Shown here piece after piece: positions 37,430-46,609 of a DNA stretch of 64,000 nucleotides. The notes under the pieces are model-generated. The model did not search any database, was not told where the DNA came from, and saw only the letters and a program-made list of their open reading frames with translations. The position numbers were made by a program, and so were the translations under genes. The DNA comes from an uncultured Bacteroidota bacterium (lineage in GTDB: Bacteria; Bacteroidota; Bacteroidia; Chitinophagales; Chitinophagaceae). The number at the start of each line of letters is the position of its first letter. Within the stretch, counting starts at the first letter, position 1. Where the stretch lies: assembly GCA_903927185.1 (NCBI GenBank), contig CAIYLW010000085.1, positions 1 to 64,000 of the forward strand. Direction: 5' to 3'.

Positions 37430-38914
37430 ATGGATAACAAAATGTACCAAGACGAATTGGAAGAATTTCTTCAGGATGAGATTAACGATCATCGAATGTA
37501 TCCTTCTGACCAGATCTGGAGGAATATACAGGCAGAGGTTCATGGTCCTCAAACTTGGCCAGCACTTACCTTTATTTCCTTATTTATCATTTCTGCACTT
37601 ACTGTTGCTACTCTTCTAAATAATCATCCAAATCAGAAAGCAGGAAAATTGGTTGCGCTGAAAAATCTGAACAATAAGAAACCGGTTACTGAAAATCAGA
37701 CTCCGGTGAGTTCTGACTTCAATGCAATATCTACTGAACAAGTTACTGCTTCAACAATAGCACAAATAGAACAACAAAGATTAAAGGCTGATGTCGATAA
37801 TATGGTATCTGAAGCTCCTGTAATTCCAATGCATTTTTTAAAAGAAGAAGTAAAAAAATCGTATCCTGAAGTATTATCGAAGCAATACGAATTGCCTACT
37901 ATACCTTCCTTTATAAACGAGACAAATAATAATATTAGTTCTTTAGTATCAATAAATACTCAGGAACCTGTTGCTAAATCAAATCTCCTTTATGATGCAA
38001 CTGAAACAAGTCCTCTTGTACAAAAAAAACAGGAAATAAATTCTGTATCAGTTGAAAACATTGCAATCAAGAACAGTTCTTCAGCATTAATTTCAAATCA
38101 ACAAAAATTAGACGCTAGTTCGGCAGACGATTATCTTAAAGAATTTGCATATAAACCAATTACAACTCTTAGTTCAAAAAATTCAAGAGTTGGATTTGGA
38201 TTTTACATAACTCCTTCAACGAGCTATCGTAAATTATCAGACTCAAAAGCAAAAGAAATTTTAGGTGCCGCTCCCGCCACCGCACCAGTGGGATTAAACT
38301 ATACTACCAATATCAACGATATAGTAAGGCAAAAACCAGCTGTTGGCTTAGAATTAGGATTTTCTATGCTGTATAATATGAGTAGCCGTTTTAAATTCAA
38401 AACTGGAATTCAATTCAATATTCGTCAATATTATATTGAAACATTTCAATCAGTTGCAGATATAACAACCATTTCTTTAGTAAATAATCATGGCATTGAG
38501 AACGTAAGTGTTTTATCACTTTATAACAATAATACCGGCTTTAGCAAGGCAGAATTGGATAATAAAATGTACCAGGTTTCTGTACCTATTGGATTTCAAT
38601 ATGATGTTATTAAAGGAAAACATGTAGGGATAACAGCGGAAGCTACCATTCAGCCAACCTTTACATTGAACAAATCCTTATACCTTTTATCAACAGATTA
38701 TAATCACTACGCAGATGGCAATAGCTTAATGCGTAAATGGAATATTAATAGTTCATTAGGAATCAACCTCACATACCAAAATGGTGTATACCAATGGTTC
38801 TTAGGGCCACAGGCGAGATTTCAAAACCTTCCTACCTATTCCAACAAATATCCTATTACCGAATACCTGATGGATTATGGTATTCGACTTGGCTTTATCA
38901 AACAGATTAAATAG
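37430..38914 (+). CDS. Membrane-anchored protein with C-terminal outer-membrane-type beta-barrel domain; possible sigma regulator
   Basis: 494 residues from the ATG at 37430; a TTG at 37412, directly after the sigma stop, is also possible. The layout is: an acidic cytoplasmic N-terminus (1-42, DELEEFLQDEINDH), one membrane helix (about 43-63), a long Gln/Ser/Thr/Val-rich linker (about 64-245), then a region of alternating aromatic strands (about 250-494: FGFYITPSTSYRKL, FKFKTGIQFNIRQYYI, GIRLGFIKQIK) like an outer-membrane beta-barrel domain. A short N-terminus plus one TM after an ECF sigma resembles anti-sigma factors, although no zinc-type motif is seen. Sigma control and two-membrane spanning are inferences. 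Confidence 0.7.
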   Translation: MDNKMYQDELEEFLQDEINDHRMYPSDQIWRNIQAEVHGPQTWPALTFISLFIISALTVATLLNNHPNQKAGKLVALKNLNNKKPVTENQTPVSSDFNAISTEQVTASTIAQIEQQRLKADVDNMVSEAPVIPMHFLKEEVKKSYPEVLSKQYELPTIPSFINETNNNISSLVSINTQEPVAKSNLLYDATETSPLVQKKQEINSVSVENIAIKNSSSALISNQQKLDASSADDYLKEFAYKPITTLSSKNSRVGFGFYITPSTSYRKLSDSKAKEILGAAPATAPVGLNYTTNINDIVRQKPAVGLELGFSMLYNMSSRFKFKTGIQFNIRQYYIETFQSVADITTISLVNNHGIENVSVLSLYNNNTGFSKAELDNKMYQVSVPIGFQYDVIKGKHVGITAEATIQPTFTLNKSLYLLSTDYNHYADGNSLMRKWNINSSLGINLTYQNGVYQWFLGPQARFQNLPTYSNKYPITEYLMDYGIRLGFIKQIK

Positions 38915-38955
38915 CATAACATCACTTTGTTAAAGCGCTACAATCATTTGAACAA

Positions 38956-38989
38956 TTTGATGGTACTTAATTGCTTTTGAATAATTTTG
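38956..38989 (+). promoter_or_regulatory. Promoter of the lipoprotein gene
   Basis: -33-like TTTG (38956-38959) and exact -7 box TAATTTTG (38982-38989) at 22-nt spacing. The ATG at 38993 follows after only 3 nt, so a leaderless or nearly leaderless mRNA is predicted. Confidence 0.5.
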
Positions 38990-38992
38990 GCT

Positions 38993-39571
38993 ATGAAAAA
39001 TTGTATCTACCTTTTTATGCTTCTCTTAATAATGACTAGCTGTAAAAATAAAAAAGTTGCTAAAACGGAAAAGTCGACCTCTGATACCACTAAATTTTTT
39101 GCACTAACTAGTTTTTTTAAAGAACAAATTGTTGATGTTGATTTGCGGGCATATCCTATTTATTTAATAAAAGAATTAAATGGAAAAAAGGATTCGATTG
39201 GAATCGATAAAGATGCATTTAAATCTTATGCCGCTATTTTTTTAAATAAAGATGTTAGTACCCCAGAAATGCATGACAAATATACTGAAACAGTATTTCA
39301 TGATTTGAGCACTAAAAGTTACACTTTAAATTATCGTCCAAAGTCTGTGAATGAACCTATACAAAACATCGACATCTTATTGGATGAAAATACCAATTTA
39401 GTTAAACGTGTTTTTATAAGGACTGAAACAATGATTAATGACACTAGCATTATTGAGCAATGTAACTGGAAAGCCGACAAAAGTTTTCAGATTAATCGAT
39501 TTTCCAAAACACCCTCGGGATATGTTTCCAACGAATTTAATTATGTGAATTGGAATGATAGAAAAAAATGA
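38993..39571 (+). CDS. Putative lipoprotein of unknown function
   Basis: 192 residues from the ATG at 38993 (MKNCIYLFMLLLIMTSCKNKK), with a lipobox cysteine at residue 17 (IMTSC) followed by a Lys-rich stretch, typical of Bacteroidota surface or periplasmic lipoproteins. An in-frame TTG two codons upstream lies in the -7 box and is unlikely. The mature part has no recognised domain; it is mixed alpha/beta with a middle acidic segment. It is 9 nt upstream of uvrC, which may be co-transcribed. Confidence 0.8.
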   Translation: MKNCIYLFMLLLIMTSCKNKKVAKTEKSTSDTTKFFALTSFFKEQIVDVDLRAYPIYLIKELNGKKDSIGIDKDAFKSYAAIFLNKDVSTPEMHDKYTETVFHDLSTKSYTLNYRPKSVNEPIQNIDILLDENTNLVKRVFIRTETMINDTSIIEQCNWKADKSFQINRFSKTPSGYVSNEFNYVNWNDRKK

Positions 39572-39580
39572 TAAGGCAGA

Positions 39581-41395
39581 ATGACTTCAACAGAATTTCA
39601 AAAAATAGCACATACAATTCCTACAAATCCTGGTATTTATAAATACTATGACGAAAATGATACGTTGCTATATGTAGGGAAAGCAAAAGATCTTCGTAAA
39701 CGCGTTAGTTCCTACTTTTCAAAAACTTTTACTACATACAAGACCCATGAATTGGTATTACGCATTCATAAGATTCAATTCACAATAGTTGATTCAGAGC
39801 AAGATGCTTTTTTATTAGAGAACTCCTTGATAAAGGAATACCAGCCAAAATACAATATCAATTTAAAAGACGACAAAACTTATCCATTTATAGTTATCAA
39901 AAAGGAACCTTATCCAAGAGTATTTCTAACTAGAAATAAATTAAATGATGGATCAGAATATTTAGGGCCTTTCACTTCTGCAGGTAATGTAAGGGAGCTG
40001 ATTTCATTTATTAAACAATTCATTCCCCTTAGAACTTGTAAGTTACCCTTAACAGAATCAAATATTCAAAAAGGAAAATTTAAAGTCTGTCTCGAATACC
40101 ATTTAGGCAATTGCAAAGCCCCCTGTGTTGGTTTACAAAATGCTACTGATTATGATGATGGCTTACAACAAATGCGTAATTTGTTGAAAGGAAATTTGAA
40201 TCCTGTTATCTCGCATTTTAAAAAGGAAATGCAGCTAGCTGCTACAGATATGGCTTTCGAAAAAGCTGAAATGATTCGAAAAAAAATAGATCACCTAGAA
40301 AACTATGAGGCAAAATCGATTATTGTAAGTAAGCATCTTTCTAATCTTGATGTTTTCTCCATCGTTAGAGAAGCGCAATGGGGATATGTAAACTATTTGA
40401 TGGTTCAGAATGGAACGATCGTTCAAACACATACAGTACCCTTAGAAACTAAGTTGGAAGAAACAGACGCAGAAGTGTTGAGTTTTGCAGTTGCTAACTT
40501 ACGAACCACATTTAATAGTTTATCAAACGAGATTATCGTTCCTTTTTCAATTGACTACCCAGACCCGCTAATTACCATTACCATCCCTAAAGCTGGAGAT
40601 AAAAAAAAGTTGCTCGATCTTTCTGAAAAAAATGTTTACTATTTCAAGGAGGCATTGCACAGAAAACAATTATTGCATTTAGAAGGAAAAACAGAACACG
40701 AAAAGAAAAAAGTATTATATGAGCTACAAGATTATTTACAACTATCAGAAGTGCCAACGCATATAGAGTGTTTTGATAACAGTAATTTTCAAGGAAGTTT
40801 TCCGGTTAGTGCTATGATATGTTTCAAAGACGGAATGCCTAGTAAAAATGATTATCGACATTATAACGTAAAAACGGTTGTAGGTATCAATGATTTCGCA
40901 ACTATGACAGAAGTCGTTTACAGACGATATAAGCGTGTACTAGAGGAGTCTCTTCCAATTCCTCAACTAGTAATTATTGATGGCGGCAAGGGGCAATTAA
41001 GCGCTGCTATGGAGAGTATTCACAAGTTGGGGCTACATGGCAGAACTACTGTTGTTGGTTTGGCAAAAAATGAAGAAGAAATATTTTTTCCAGGTGATAG
41101 CAGCTCTATTAAAATGCCATGGGACAGTGATAGTTTGAAATTGGTTCGCAGAATTAGGGATGAAGTGCATCGGTTTGGTATCACTTTTCATAGAAATCAG
41201 CGATCCAAGGGAAGTTTCAAAAATGAGTTAGAAACCATTAATGGCATTGGAAAACAAACTGCAGAACAATTATTGAAACAGTTTAAATCTGTGAAGAACG
41301 TTAGGGAACAATCTCTTAGTAATTTAAGTAGCATTATCGGGCCACAAAAAGCCGGATTAATTTTTTCACATTATCATTCTGGAGAGCAGGCATAA
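39581..41395 (+). CDS. uvrC: Excinuclease ABC subunit C
   Basis: 604 residues, full length. The GIY-YIG nuclease (GIYKYYDENDTLLYVGKAKDLRKRV in parts) is at residues 13-40; a Cys-containing block (CKLPL, CLEYHLGNCKAPCVG) follows; the UVR segment (about 200-240) binds UvrB; the RNase H-like endonuclease half has HIECFDNSNFQGSFPVSAMI and LVIIDGGKGQLSAA; and the C-terminus has a helix-hairpin-helix (ETINGIGKQTAEQLLKQF). It makes both incisions in nucleotide excision repair. It follows the lipoprotein gene closely and ends in a hairpin terminator. Confidence 0.96.
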   Translation: MTSTEFQKIAHTIPTNPGIYKYYDENDTLLYVGKAKDLRKRVSSYFSKTFTTYKTHELVLRIHKIQFTIVDSEQDAFLLENSLIKEYQPKYNINLKDDKTYPFIVIKKEPYPRVFLTRNKLNDGSEYLGPFTSAGNVRELISFIKQFIPLRTCKLPLTESNIQKGKFKVCLEYHLGNCKAPCVGLQNATDYDDGLQQMRNLLKGNLNPVISHFKKEMQLAATDMAFEKAEMIRKKIDHLENYEAKSIIVSKHLSNLDVFSIVREAQWGYVNYLMVQNGTIVQTHTVPLETKLEETDAEVLSFAVANLRTTFNSLSNEIIVPFSIDYPDPLITITIPKAGDKKKLLDLSEKNVYYFKEALHRKQLLHLEGKTEHEKKKVLYELQDYLQLSEVPTHIECFDNSNFQGSFPVSAMICFKDGMPSKNDYRHYNVKTVVGINDFATMTEVVYRRYKRVLEESLPIPQLVIIDGGKGQLSAAMESIHKLGLHGRTTVVGLAKNEEEIFFPGDSSSIKMPWDSDSLKLVRRIRDEVHRFGITFHRNQRSKGSFKNELETINGIGKQTAEQLLKQFKSVKNVREQSLSNLSSIIGPQKAGLIFSHYHSGEQA

Positions 41396-41399
41396 AAAA

Positions 41400-41428
41400 G
41401 GGGCCAGGATGAACATCCAGCCCCGTTT
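41400..41428 (+). terminator. Terminator of uvrC
   Basis: Hairpin GGGGC (41400-41404) with GCCCC (41420-41424) enclosing GGATG (41407-41411) and CATCC (41414-41418), separated by a small asymmetric internal loop, followed by GTTTT. It starts just after the uvrC stop. Confidence 0.75.
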
Positions 41429-41532
41429 TAAAATCCAATATCCTATGAAAAACCATTACCAAGTTAAGTAAACTATTGCATTAAAAAAAGAGAACTTGCA
41501 AGAATAGTAGCATAATTTTTGAAGAAATTATA

Positions 41533-41560
41533 AAAAAAGAGGCAAAATTGCCTCTTTTTT
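41533..41560 (-). terminator. Terminator of the gldKLMN operon
   Basis: Perfect 13-bp stem (41533-41545 with 41548-41560), loop of 2 A, with A6/T6 tails, 21 bp beyond the gldN stop in the minus direction. Its T tract on both strands allows it to end read-through from uvrC as well. Confidence 0.88.
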
Positions 41561-41581
41561 AAAATAATTTACGATTTGAGG

Positions 41582-42685
41582 TTAGTAGGCCCAAAGATCC
41601 TGTTCGTAATTAAATATTTTCTCTTTGATATTTTGACCTTCCAATAAACGCATCAATGGATCCTTAATTAATGCATTTAAGTATTTATCCCCGGGGTTAT
41701 TGATAGTAGATTTAATAACATAGGAAGAGAAATAACGACTTTCAAATAACTCTTCCCAAGACATCCTACCTGCATAGTTTTTGGGATTATATACCTCATA
41801 TTTCACTAATGATTTTCTTAAATCAGGATAATAAATCCAAAATAAGGTCCTTGGTTGAGATTTACCAGCAACTAATTGTTTTGCAATTGGAGCAATACCA
41901 ATTATACGGCAAGTCATTTTACTAGATTCTTTATCAAATATCCATTGCTCTTTAATTCGGAAAGTATATACTGAATCAGGGCTGAATCTTGGTTTTCTGG
42001 TAATCACTTTTTCAATAGCACCGCTCACAGGATCAGCTACATCAACTGTATCTAAAGTACCTGCAGTAAGATTAGAAACCTGATCAGATGTTAACGGAGT
42101 TTTGAATAGATCGTTATCAGGAGAAAAAGCTACTACACTATCATACTTTATTGCATTCAATAAAATAGAAAAGAAACGCTGATCGCCATTATCGTCTCTA
42201 CCTGGGTACATAAACCCTTGGTTCATTTTTTCATGGCCATCAATTTCTTCCCAAACAAACTGACTCCATACCTGATCATCCTCGCGGATATAATCATATT
42301 CAAGTGGTTTTCTGTCTTTTGTCAATTGACGTTCAACTGCATAGTTACTTCTTAAAGACACTTCTTGTTTTGTATCAAATCCACCAACGATTGTTGTATC
42401 GAATCTAACAGTAACTGCAGAATTTACCGGTGCTGGTGTATTAACTACCGGACTAGCACTTGGTCTTGAAGTATCCGGAGATACAGATCCCGCAGTATTA
42501 TTCAAATATGCTGACTTAGTTCTTGTCTTTGCATTGGGAGCAGGTGCTGTAGTAGCAGGTGCTGTAGTAGCAGGTGTTGTTGCATTTTTTGTTGTACCTG
42601 TTTTGTATTTTGATTGGGCATGCACCATTGCATTTATCCCAACAAAAAACACCAAACCAAATATTATTAATTTTCTCATACCCAC
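41582..42685 (-). CDS. gldN: Gliding motility/type IX secretion protein GldN
   Basis: 367 residues, somewhat long. A signal peptide (about 1-23, ending VHAQ) is followed by an Ala/Thr/Pro-rich insert (about 34-95) built partly from a 15-bp tandem repeat, and then the GldN domain (about 110-365: DYIREDDQVWSQFVWEEIDG, PLMRLLEGQNIKEKIFNYEQ). GldN (PorN) forms the outer-membrane-facing ring with GldK in the type IX secretion system. It starts 2 nt after gldM and ends the operon at a strong terminator. The insert probably accounts for the extra length. Confidence 0.93.
   Translation of the reverse strand: MGMRKLIIFGLVFFVGINAMVHAQSKYKTGTTKNATTPATTAPATTAPAPNAKTRTKSAYLNNTAGSVSPDTSRPSASPVVNTPAPVNSAVTVRFDTTIVGGFDTKQEVSLRSNYAVERQLTKDRKPLEYDYIREDDQVWSQFVWEEIDGHEKMNQGFMYPGRDDNGDQRFFSILLNAIKYDSVVAFSPDNDLFKTPLTSDQVSNLTAGTLDTVDVADPVSGAIEKVITRKPRFSPDSVYTFRIKEQWIFDKESSKMTCRIIGIAPIAKQLVAGKSQPRTLFWIYYPDLRKSLVKYEVYNPKNYAGRMSWEELFESRYFSSYVIKSTINNPGDKYLNALIKDPLMRLLEGQNIKEKIFNYEQDLWAY
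42540..42584 (-). repeat. 15-bp tandem repeat in gldN
   Basis: Two exact copies (42540-42554 and 42555-42569) and a third with three changes (42570-42584). The unit encodes the Ala-Thr/Thr-Ala-Pro pattern of the N-terminal linker of GldN, in frame, so copy changes would alter linker length only. Confidence 0.8.
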
Positions 42686-42687
42686 AT

Positions 42688-44238
42688 TTATTGAAGTGTA
42701 AACGAAATATTTTGATCTAATTGTCTATTACCACCGGGGCCTTTTACTTTGATTTCATCAATCACAACTGTAGAACCGGGTTGACATCTTTTAAGTAATG
42801 CTTGAGCTTCTGCGTTAAAATAGTATCCAGTTACCTCTGCAACTCCCAATCCATCATCAAAGCCTTTACCAGTGCAGATTAATGTAAATGAAGTAACCTC
42901 GTATTTAACACCTTCAAAAACGAAATCTCTTAATTCTGCTGCAACACCTCTTTGAACGCGGAAAACGTTAGCAGCAATTGGCCCACCAGCTTTTCCACCA
43001 ACTGTAGCTAATGGATCTGGTACCCTTTTAATTGGTATGGTAATTTTCTGAGAGCTTTTTCCATCAGAAGCAGTAACTAATGCAGAACCAAGGTTTGCAC
43101 AACTTACTAAATACTGACCGGGTGCTTCTTTTCTAGAACTCACCCCATTTCCCTCAACAGATACATTTACTTTTTCATCACCGCCGCCTCCAGTAACACT
43201 CAATGGATTTTCAAGTCCTTGATAGAATACGCGTGTTTTATCAGTAGAAACTACTAATCCGGAAGGAACACCAACGGTATATCTTACTTCTTTATCAACT
43301 TTTGCAACTGTTCCATCAGGTTTAATAAAAGAAATGCTTACTCTTTTAACTGCAGGTCCAGAACCACTTACTGTAGTTTTATATTCAGCTGAACCATCCT
43401 CTTTCACAACAACATTTGCACCATCAATAGAAATATTAGGTTTTGCTGCTTTACTAAATGCACCGATTCCAGCAGTGATAACTAATTCTTCACCGGGCAT
43501 CAGATATTGTGAGTTGGTTCCTGCGAATGCTTGAAACTCATCATAAATCAATTCAACTTCTCCAATTTCTTTATGACAATATTCTACTACCTGGGCTTCA
43601 CTATTTTTGATATCGTTTTGAAACTTACTTAAAATAGTGATTGCAGCAACGGTAGGTGTCATATGGAAATAGAGATAGGCCATGTCATCTTTCACAGCAC
43701 TATTCTTTGTAGGAGGAGGCGTTAAATCTAAAGGTAAAGTTGGTCCAACTTCTTTAGCTACATCTGCATCAATAGCCAATAAATCTTCTTTGTATTTTTT
43801 TAATTTATCGAATAAAATCTTTCCTTTCCCTTTACCAGTTGGTGCATTTTCTACTAACAAACGAGTAGCTGCTTCCAAATCGTCTTCTTTATAATCTTCT
43901 ACACCATCAACTAATTTCAAACCTGATTCCTGCTTTAATTCAAGCTTTAATGCTTCAATATAAGCATAGAGTTCATCTGATATTACCTTTGCTTTTTGAG
44001 CTTTAGGCATCCAGATCTCAGCTTTTTCTTTGGTCTTAGGATCTTCTAGTTTTTTCTGAAATGATTTGAAGATATCAACGTTCTTTTTCTCCACCATTGA
44101 ACTAGCGGTATTCAAACTATTATTCACAGTTTTGAATGCGTTCAAGATTTCGTTAGAAACATTCAGTGCCAATAATGCTGTAAGCACTAGGTACATCATG
44201 TTGATCATCTTCTGCCGCGGCTCCTTAGGTAATGACAT
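42688..44238 (-). CDS. gldM: Gliding motility/type IX secretion motor protein GldM
   Basis: 516 residues. It begins MSLPKEPRQKMINMMYLVL, a short cytoplasmic end, then one membrane helix (about 12-28); the rest is a large periplasmic stalk. The stalk has helical then several beta-sandwich domains (AVKRVSISFIKPDGTVAKVD, SALVTASDGKSSQKITIPI) and ends NISFTLQ. With GldL it forms the proton-driven motor that powers type IX secretion and gliding, reaching across the periplasm to GldKN. It lies between gldL (51-nt gap) and gldN (2-nt gap). Confidence 0.95.
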   Translation of the reverse strand: MSLPKEPRQKMINMMYLVLTALLALNVSNEILNAFKTVNNSLNTASSMVEKKNVDIFKSFQKKLEDPKTKEKAEIWMPKAQKAKVISDELYAYIEALKLELKQESGLKLVDGVEDYKEDDLEAATRLLVENAPTGKGKGKILFDKLKKYKEDLLAIDADVAKEVGPTLPLDLTPPPTKNSAVKDDMAYLYFHMTPTVAAITILSKFQNDIKNSEAQVVEYCHKEIGEVELIYDEFQAFAGTNSQYLMPGEELVITAGIGAFSKAAKPNISIDGANVVVKEDGSAEYKTTVSGSGPAVKRVSISFIKPDGTVAKVDKEVRYTVGVPSGLVVSTDKTRVFYQGLENPLSVTGGGGDEKVNVSVEGNGVSSRKEAPGQYLVSCANLGSALVTASDGKSSQKITIPIKRVPDPLATVGGKAGGPIAANVFRVQRGVAAELRDFVFEGVKYEVTSFTLICTGKGFDDGLGVAEVTGYYFNAEAQALLKRCQPGSTVVIDEIKVKGPGGNRQLDQNISFTLQ

Positions 44239-44289
44239 GCTAACTTAAATTTAGATATACAAATTTAGAATTGGTTCAGCTTACGCTTT

Positions 44290-45039
44290 TTATTTTCCCT
44301 GCATAGCAGTTAACATGCTGCCGTATACCTGATTTAATTTGCCAAGGTTATTTGCAAGCGCTGCGATCTCTGCTTTTGCTTTGAGTGCATCATCTGCAGT
44401 ACCTGTCATTGCTGCCGAAGCTTGAGACAGTTTACCATAGAATTGATTCAGTGCTTTCAGGTGATTATTGCTCTCCTGTAATTCCAATTCGTAAATTGTA
44501 TTTAAAGATGTAAGGTTCTTATTCAAACCTTGCATTTGTTCGTGAAAATTCTTTGCAGATTCAGCGGCACCACTAAATCCAGCTAATGAATGACTAGCAT
44601 GTTGAGTTGCATCTTTAAATGCACCAACTGCAATAGCAGCATCTTTAGCTTTTGAGGAGAAATCTGTTGTAGATTTTACTACATCACTAATTTCGCCCAT
44701 TTGTTCAACAGTGGTTCCCAATTTTTGGAAACTATTGCTCAATTTGCTAAGGTTAGCTGGAGTAATTTCTGCTTCTTGTAACATTTTATCCAATTGCTTT
44801 AATGCAGGATTTCCTGTTTCAACAGGAGCTGGAGCATAAGCAGGACCCATATCTGGAGGAGGTAAAATAGCATACACTAAAAATATCAACGCCTCTGTAC
44901 TTAAACCAATTTTCAAGGCCCAATCGGCCCAAGACAAGTGCAAAATTTTTGCCATTGCACCAAAAATTACAACAGCAGCACCAACACATACAATTACGTT
45001 TACTGCTCGATTTACAGTTGGAGAAACACCTTGGGCCAT
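44290..45039 (-). CDS. gldL: Gliding motility/type IX secretion motor protein GldL
   Basis: 249 residues. Two N-terminal membrane helices (about 13-34 and 40-60) flank the segment KILHLSWADWA. Glu49 in LSTEALIF occupies the position of the conserved membrane glutamate implicated in proton flow in Flavobacterium johnsoniae GldL. The cytoplasmic rest is helical and Ala/Lys/Leu-rich with long heptad-like stretches. It surrounds GldM to build the motor. It lies 94 nt after gldK, longer than the other operon gaps. Confidence 0.94.
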   Translation of the reverse strand: MAQGVSPTVNRAVNVIVCVGAAVVIFGAMAKILHLSWADWALKIGLSTEALIFLVYAILPPPDMGPAYAPAPVETGNPALKQLDKMLQEAEITPANLSKLSNSFQKLGTTVEQMGEISDVVKSTTDFSSKAKDAAIAVGAFKDATQHASHSLAGFSGAAESAKNFHEQMQGLNKNLTSLNTIYELELQESNNHLKALNQFYGKLSQASAAMTGTADDALKAKAEIAALANNLGKLNQVYGSMLTAMQGK

Positions 45040-45133
45040 AACGGTTATTTTTAAATATTAGTTAAAACGTTTTTTTTTAAGCCAGTATAACTATTGATTA
45101 TACTTATAAATTATCAGTGAATTATTTCAGTAA

Positions 45134-46420
45134 TTATTTTCTAGTCTTAGGAGCTAAGTCGATTACACAACGGAATCCAATATAAGATTTTGCAGAATCC
45201 TGATACTCAAAGTTTCTAGTACTTACTTGCAAGAAATATCCTACATCCTTCCAACTTCCTCCACGAATTACTTTACGTTTCATTCTTGGTGGATCAGAGT
45301 CTTTCGCATCAATACGAACATCCGGACTCATATCGCTAACAAAATTGTAAGCTCCTTCATAGAAATAAGAATTTGTCCACTCTGCCACATTACCCGCCAT
45401 ATTATATAAACCATAATCATTAGGCCAATACGCATCAGCACGAACAGTATAGAACCCTCCATCTTCAGCATAATTTCCACGTCCTGGTTTAAAGTTGGCT
45501 AATAAGCAACCTTTCTTATTTCTTAAATAGTAGTTACCCCAAGGATACATAGAATTAGTTCGAGCACCCCTTGCAGCATATTCCCATTCTGCTTCACTTG
45601 GCAATCTGAAATCACTTTCCACAGCTAATTTTTTCCTTTCTAAAAAGCTATTTAAGTAATGTGAACGCCAATGACAAAAAGCTACAGCCTGTTTCCAGTT
45701 TACCCCAACAACTGGATAGTTTCCGAACGAAGGATGAGAAAAATATCTTTTAGTCATTGGTTCGTTATAAGAATAAGAGAAGTCTCTCATCCAAACCAAG
45801 GTATCGGGATAAACTTGTTGATCTCTTTTTACCATGAACTCTTTGCGAGGATGCCCAGCATTTTCTCTTCTCGCAGCAGATTGTAAATCAAAATACTCAA
45901 TTCTATAGACCAATTTTTCTGGATCGATCTCAGCCTTACCATATAATCTATTATCTGGGGCAAGATTCAATTCATTTAATTTTTCAATAGTATTTCTATC
46001 ATATTTTATGGTTGCCACTTTCCTTTGATCAACAGCCAAGGTGTCGTCGTCTTTATTAATCCCTTGTCCAAAAAGAATTTTAAAAGCTAAGGAATCTCTG
46101 GTCCAAGATACAAATTGACGATACTCGTTATTCGTAATTTCAGTTGCATCCATCCAGAAACCTGGAATGGATACTTGTCTATTACGAGTAGTCATGTTAT
46201 AACTAATATCCTCATCACTAGGTCCCATGTGAAATGTTCCCGGTGGGATATAAACCATGTGCAACGGTCTGTTCATGCTCTGTTTAGAAGCTGGTGCTAA
46301 CCCATGCAACTGTCCATCATCGGGCATCGATGATTTTGTGTTATTACCTTTCTTAAAAAAGCAAGAACTCATGCTAAGTGAAAATGCCGCTAATAGTATT
46401 ATAGTTAAGTACCCTTTCAT
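45134..46420 (-). CDS. gldK: Gliding motility/type IX secretion lipoprotein GldK
   Basis: 428 residues. A lipoprotein signal ends at Cys20 (SMSSC). The body is a formylglycine-generating-enzyme (SUMF)-like domain with IPPGTFHMGPSDED, FWMDATEITNNEYRQF, FRLPSEAEWEYAARGAR, NVAEWTN and the end RKVIRGGSWKD. GldK is a structural homologue, not an active enzyme, forming the outer-membrane ring with GldN. Its similarity to GldJ is noted, but position at the head of gldKLMN decides the name. A strong -7 box lies at 46449-46456. Confidence 0.92.
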   Translation of the reverse strand: MKGYLTIILLAAFSLSMSSCFFKKGNNTKSSMPDDGQLHGLAPASKQSMNRPLHMVYIPPGTFHMGPSDEDISYNMTTRNRQVSIPGFWMDATEITNNEYRQFVSWTRDSLAFKILFGQGINKDDDTLAVDQRKVATIKYDRNTIEKLNELNLAPDNRLYGKAEIDPEKLVYRIEYFDLQSAARRENAGHPRKEFMVKRDQQVYPDTLVWMRDFSYSYNEPMTKRYFSHPSFGNYPVVGVNWKQAVAFCHWRSHYLNSFLERKKLAVESDFRLPSEAEWEYAARGARTNSMYPWGNYYLRNKKGCLLANFKPGRGNYAEDGGFYTVRADAYWPNDYGLYNMAGNVAEWTNSYFYEGAYNFVSDMSPDVRIDAKDSDPPRMKRKVIRGGSWKDVGYFLQVSTRNFEYQDSAKSYIGFRCVIDLAPKTRK

Positions 46421-46448
46421 TTGATCAGAATGATTTTTATGACAGTGA

Positions 46449-46456
46449 CAAATATA
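46449..46456 (-). promoter_or_regulatory. Promoter -7 box for gldKLMN
   Basis: Minus strand reads TATATTTG, an exact TAnnTTTG match 28 nt upstream of the gldK ATG. The rest of the 189-bp gap to 46609 has nothing else recognised. Confidence 0.6.
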
Positions 46457-46609
46457 AGTTTTTCATTGGCTTTAAACCTAAATTGAGATTTTGTTACCAA
46501 TAAATTAAATCGTGTAGAAATCTACCTATGGGGGCTACTTTTTTTGTGCAAAAAAACATTTTCGGCATCAGATACCGTTGTCATGTTAAGCAAATTAGAA
46601 CAAAATCTG

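Noticed and set aside
42540..42584. Short CRISPR-like repeat
   Set aside because: The units are 15 bp, directly adjacent without spacers and in frame within gldN.
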